Below, piece after piece: positions 54,422 through 56,052 of a stretch of 56,052 bases of DNA. The first letter of the stretch is position 1, and each line of letters opens with the position of its first letter. Position numbers and translations under genes: made by a program. Source of the DNA: Maricaulis sp. (GTDB lineage Bacteria > Pseudomonadota > Alphaproteobacteria > Caulobacterales > Maricaulaceae). The notes under the pieces are model-generated. The model had not been told where the DNA came from and did not search any database. It saw only the letters and a list, made by a program, of their open reading frames with translations. The DNA is taken from the NCBI RefSeq assembly GCF_030149425.1, contig NZ_JASBRQ010000031.1, forward strand, positions 1 through 56,052. Direction: 5' to 3'.

Positions 54422-56052
54422 TGGACGCGATGGAAACCCGCGATGCCGTGATCGATCGCCTGACTCATTCGGGAGGTCAGGGCGGCGTATTGCGCTTTTT
54501 GACCTGTGGTTCGGTGGATGATGGCAAGTCGACCCTGATTGGCCGTCTGCTCTACGACAGCAAGCTGTTGTTCGAGGACCAGCTCAGCGTGCTTGAGCGC
54601 GACAGCCGCCGTCACGGGACAACCGGCGAGGATATCGACTTTGCGCTTTTGCTCGACGGTCTCGAGGCCGAGCGAGAGCAGGGCATCACGATCGATGTGG
54701 CTTATCGTTTCTTCGCCACCGAGAAACGCAAATTCGTCGTCGCCGATACCCCCGGCCACGAACAGTATACGCGCAATATGGCGACCGGCGCCTCGACGGC
54801 AGATGTCGCTATCCTGATGATTGATGCCCGCAAAGGCATCCTCACCCAAACGCGCCGCCATGCCTTTATCACGACGCTGCTTGGCATCCGGCGCCTCGTC
54901 CTGGCAGTAAACAAGATGGACCTCGTCGACTATGACGAGACGATCTTCAACGACATTGTCGATGACTTCTACGCCTTTGCGGATGAGCTTGCGACAGATC
55001 TCGAAATCCAGCCGATCCCGATGTCGGCGCTTGCCGGGATCAACATCACCAGCCGGTCGGATGAAACCGACTGGTACGATGGGCCGGCCCTGATGGAGTA
55101 CCTTGAGAATGTCCCCGTGGGCGACAAGCGCCGCAACGCATCATTCCGCATGCCGGTCCAGTGGGTCAACCGTCCGAACCTCGATTTCCGCGGCTTCTCC
55201 GGACAGATTGCCTCCGGCACGGTGAAGCCTGGTGACCGGGTGAAATCCATGCCATCCGGCAAGCAATCGACCATCGCGCGGATCGTGACGGCCGACGGCG
55301 ACTTGCCCGAAGCCGTGGCCGGCCAGTCGGTGACGCTGACGCTGGCGGACGAGATCGACGCCTCACGCGGTGATGCCATCGTCACGGCGGATGATCCGAC
55401 AGAGGTGTCAGACCAGTTCCAGGTCCGCGTCCTTTGGATGAACGAATCCCCGCTCCTTCCGGGCCGGCGCTACCTTCTGAAAGTCGGCGCCAAAACGGTC
55501 ACCGCGACCGTGAATGCCCCGAAATATGGTATTGATGTCAACACCTTGTCGGATGTTCCCGCAAAGACGCTGGAACTCAACCAGATCGGCGTCACGACGA
55601 TCTCGCTCGATCAGGCAATCACGTTCGACCCCTACGACGCCAACCGCAATCTCGGCGGCTTCATCCTGATCGACCGGATGAGCAATGATACGGTTGGCCT
55701 GGGTCTCATCGACTTTGCCCTTCGCCGTGCATCGAACATCCACTGGCAGGCCATGGATGTGGACCGCGATGCGCTGGCCGAACAGAAAGGGCAGCGGCCC
55801 GCCGTCCTCTGGTTCACGGGCCTGTCCGGCTCCGGCAAGTCGACGATTGCCAACGCACTCCAGAAGCGACTGTTCGCCCTTGGCAAGCACTCCTTCTCTC
55901 TCGACGGCGACAATGTCCGTCACGGGCTGAACCGCGACCTCGGCTTTACCGATGCGGACCGAGTGGAAAACATCCGCCGCGTTGCAAATGTGGCCAAGCT
56001 GATGTCCGATGCCGGCCTGATCACGCTTGTCTCATTCATCTCCCCCTTCCGG
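54421..56052 (+). CDS. cysNC: CysN-CysC fusion: sulfate adenylyltransferase GTPase and APS kinase (cut at window end)
   Basis: The 544 codons present encode a GTPase subunit of ATP sulfurylase fused to an APS kinase. GTPase motifs are GSVDDGKST (residues 30-38), DTPGH (109-113) and NKMD (164-167), followed by the translation-factor-like beta domains. The kinase begins near residue 455 with Walker [10 protein letters not shown] at 467-475 and [18 protein letters not shown]. The frame is still open at the last base, in the segment LVSFISPFR, so roughly the last 100 residues lie outside. The fusion links APS production directly to phosphorylation to PAPS. Confidence 0.95.
   Translation, partial: MDAMETRDAVIDRLTHSGGQGGVLRFLTCGSVDDGKSTLIGRLLYDSKLLFEDQLSVLERDSRRHGTTGEDIDFALLLDGLEAEREQGITIDVAYRFFATEKRKFVVADTPGHEQYTRNMATGASTADVAILMIDARKGILTQTRRHAFITTLLGIRRLVLAVNKMDLVDYDETIFNDIVDDFYAFADELATDLEIQPIPMSALAGINITSRSDETDWYDGPALMEYLENVPVGDKRRNASFRMPVQWVNRPNLDFRGFSGQIASGTVKPGDRVKSMPSGKQSTIARIVTADGDLPEAVAGQSVTLTLADEIDASRGDAIVTADDPTEVSDQFQVRVLWMNESPLLPGRRYLLKVGAKTVTATVNAPKYGIDVNTLSDVPAKTLELNQIGVTTISLDQAITFDPYDANRNLGGFILIDRMSNDTVGLGLIDFALRRASNIHWQAMDVDRDALAEQKGQRPAVLWFTGLSGSGKSTIANALQKRLFALGKHSFSLDGDNVRHGLNRDLGFTDADRVENIRRVANVAKLMSDAGLITLVSFISPFR

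Overview
The window is about 56 kb of GC-rich, gene-dense alphaproteobacterial chromosome. A single-domain CpdR-type regulator, a lone motA without motB, an N-formylglutamate amidohydrolase and a secretion and polysaccharide layout reminiscent of Caulobacter all point to the Caulobacterales/Maricaulales. A marine, Maricaulis-like bacterium is my best guess; no rRNA gene is present to confirm it. I see no integrase, transposase, prophage or CRISPR array.

Region 1 (1-21,200) is mostly housekeeping. It holds motA, a small hydrolase, the tRNA-modifying fusion MnmC, a WecG/TagA-type glycosyltransferase, a cobalamin riboswitch controlling a compressed B12 uptake operon (btuB-btuF-btuC-btuD), mrp, tRNA-Val(GAC), cpdR, N-formylglutamate amidohydrolase, an XRE regulator, a hisN-type phosphatase preceded by an unusual leader hairpin, two exported proteins, a small heat-shock protein with a sigma-32-like promoter, a pentapeptide-repeat protein, a deaminase-only RibD relative, gpmA and kdsD.

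Region 2 (21,200-29,600) is a complete type I secretion system: ABC transporter, HlyD-type adaptor and TolC-type outer membrane channel. Immediately downstream is its likely cargo, a 1322-residue protein with cadherin-like repeats, a pre-peptidase domain, a serralysin-type zinc protease (HEIGHALGLGH), RTX repeats and a long cysteine-containing tail.

Region 3 (29,689-53,342) is a surface-polysaccharide locus. It makes UDP-sugars (galU, ugd, galE, a UDP-glucuronate epimerase-like gene), hexose-1-phosphates (phosphoglucomutase/phosphomannomutase), dTDP-L-rhamnose (rfbC-B-D-A) and GlcN-6-P (glmS). It also has an amino-sugar aminotransferase, an acyltransferase, a tandem GT2 protein and a Wzm/Wzt-type ABC exporter. 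Its centrepiece is a 1779-residue protein fusing a sulfotransferase-like domain, a coiled coil of about 600 residues, short NPDV-type repeats, a GT2 and a GT4 domain. A second sulfotransferase follows the exporter.

Region 4 (53,447-end) is cysD and a cysN-cysC fusion cut by the window edge. Together they make PAPS, the sulfate donor used by sulfotransferases. My main hypothesis is that regions 3 and 4 build and export a sulfated, rhamnose-containing surface polysaccharide, with the giant fusion coupling chain synthesis, sulfation and possibly length control. The protease and its secretion system sit beside this locus much as S-layer secretion genes sit beside O-antigen genes in Caulobacter.
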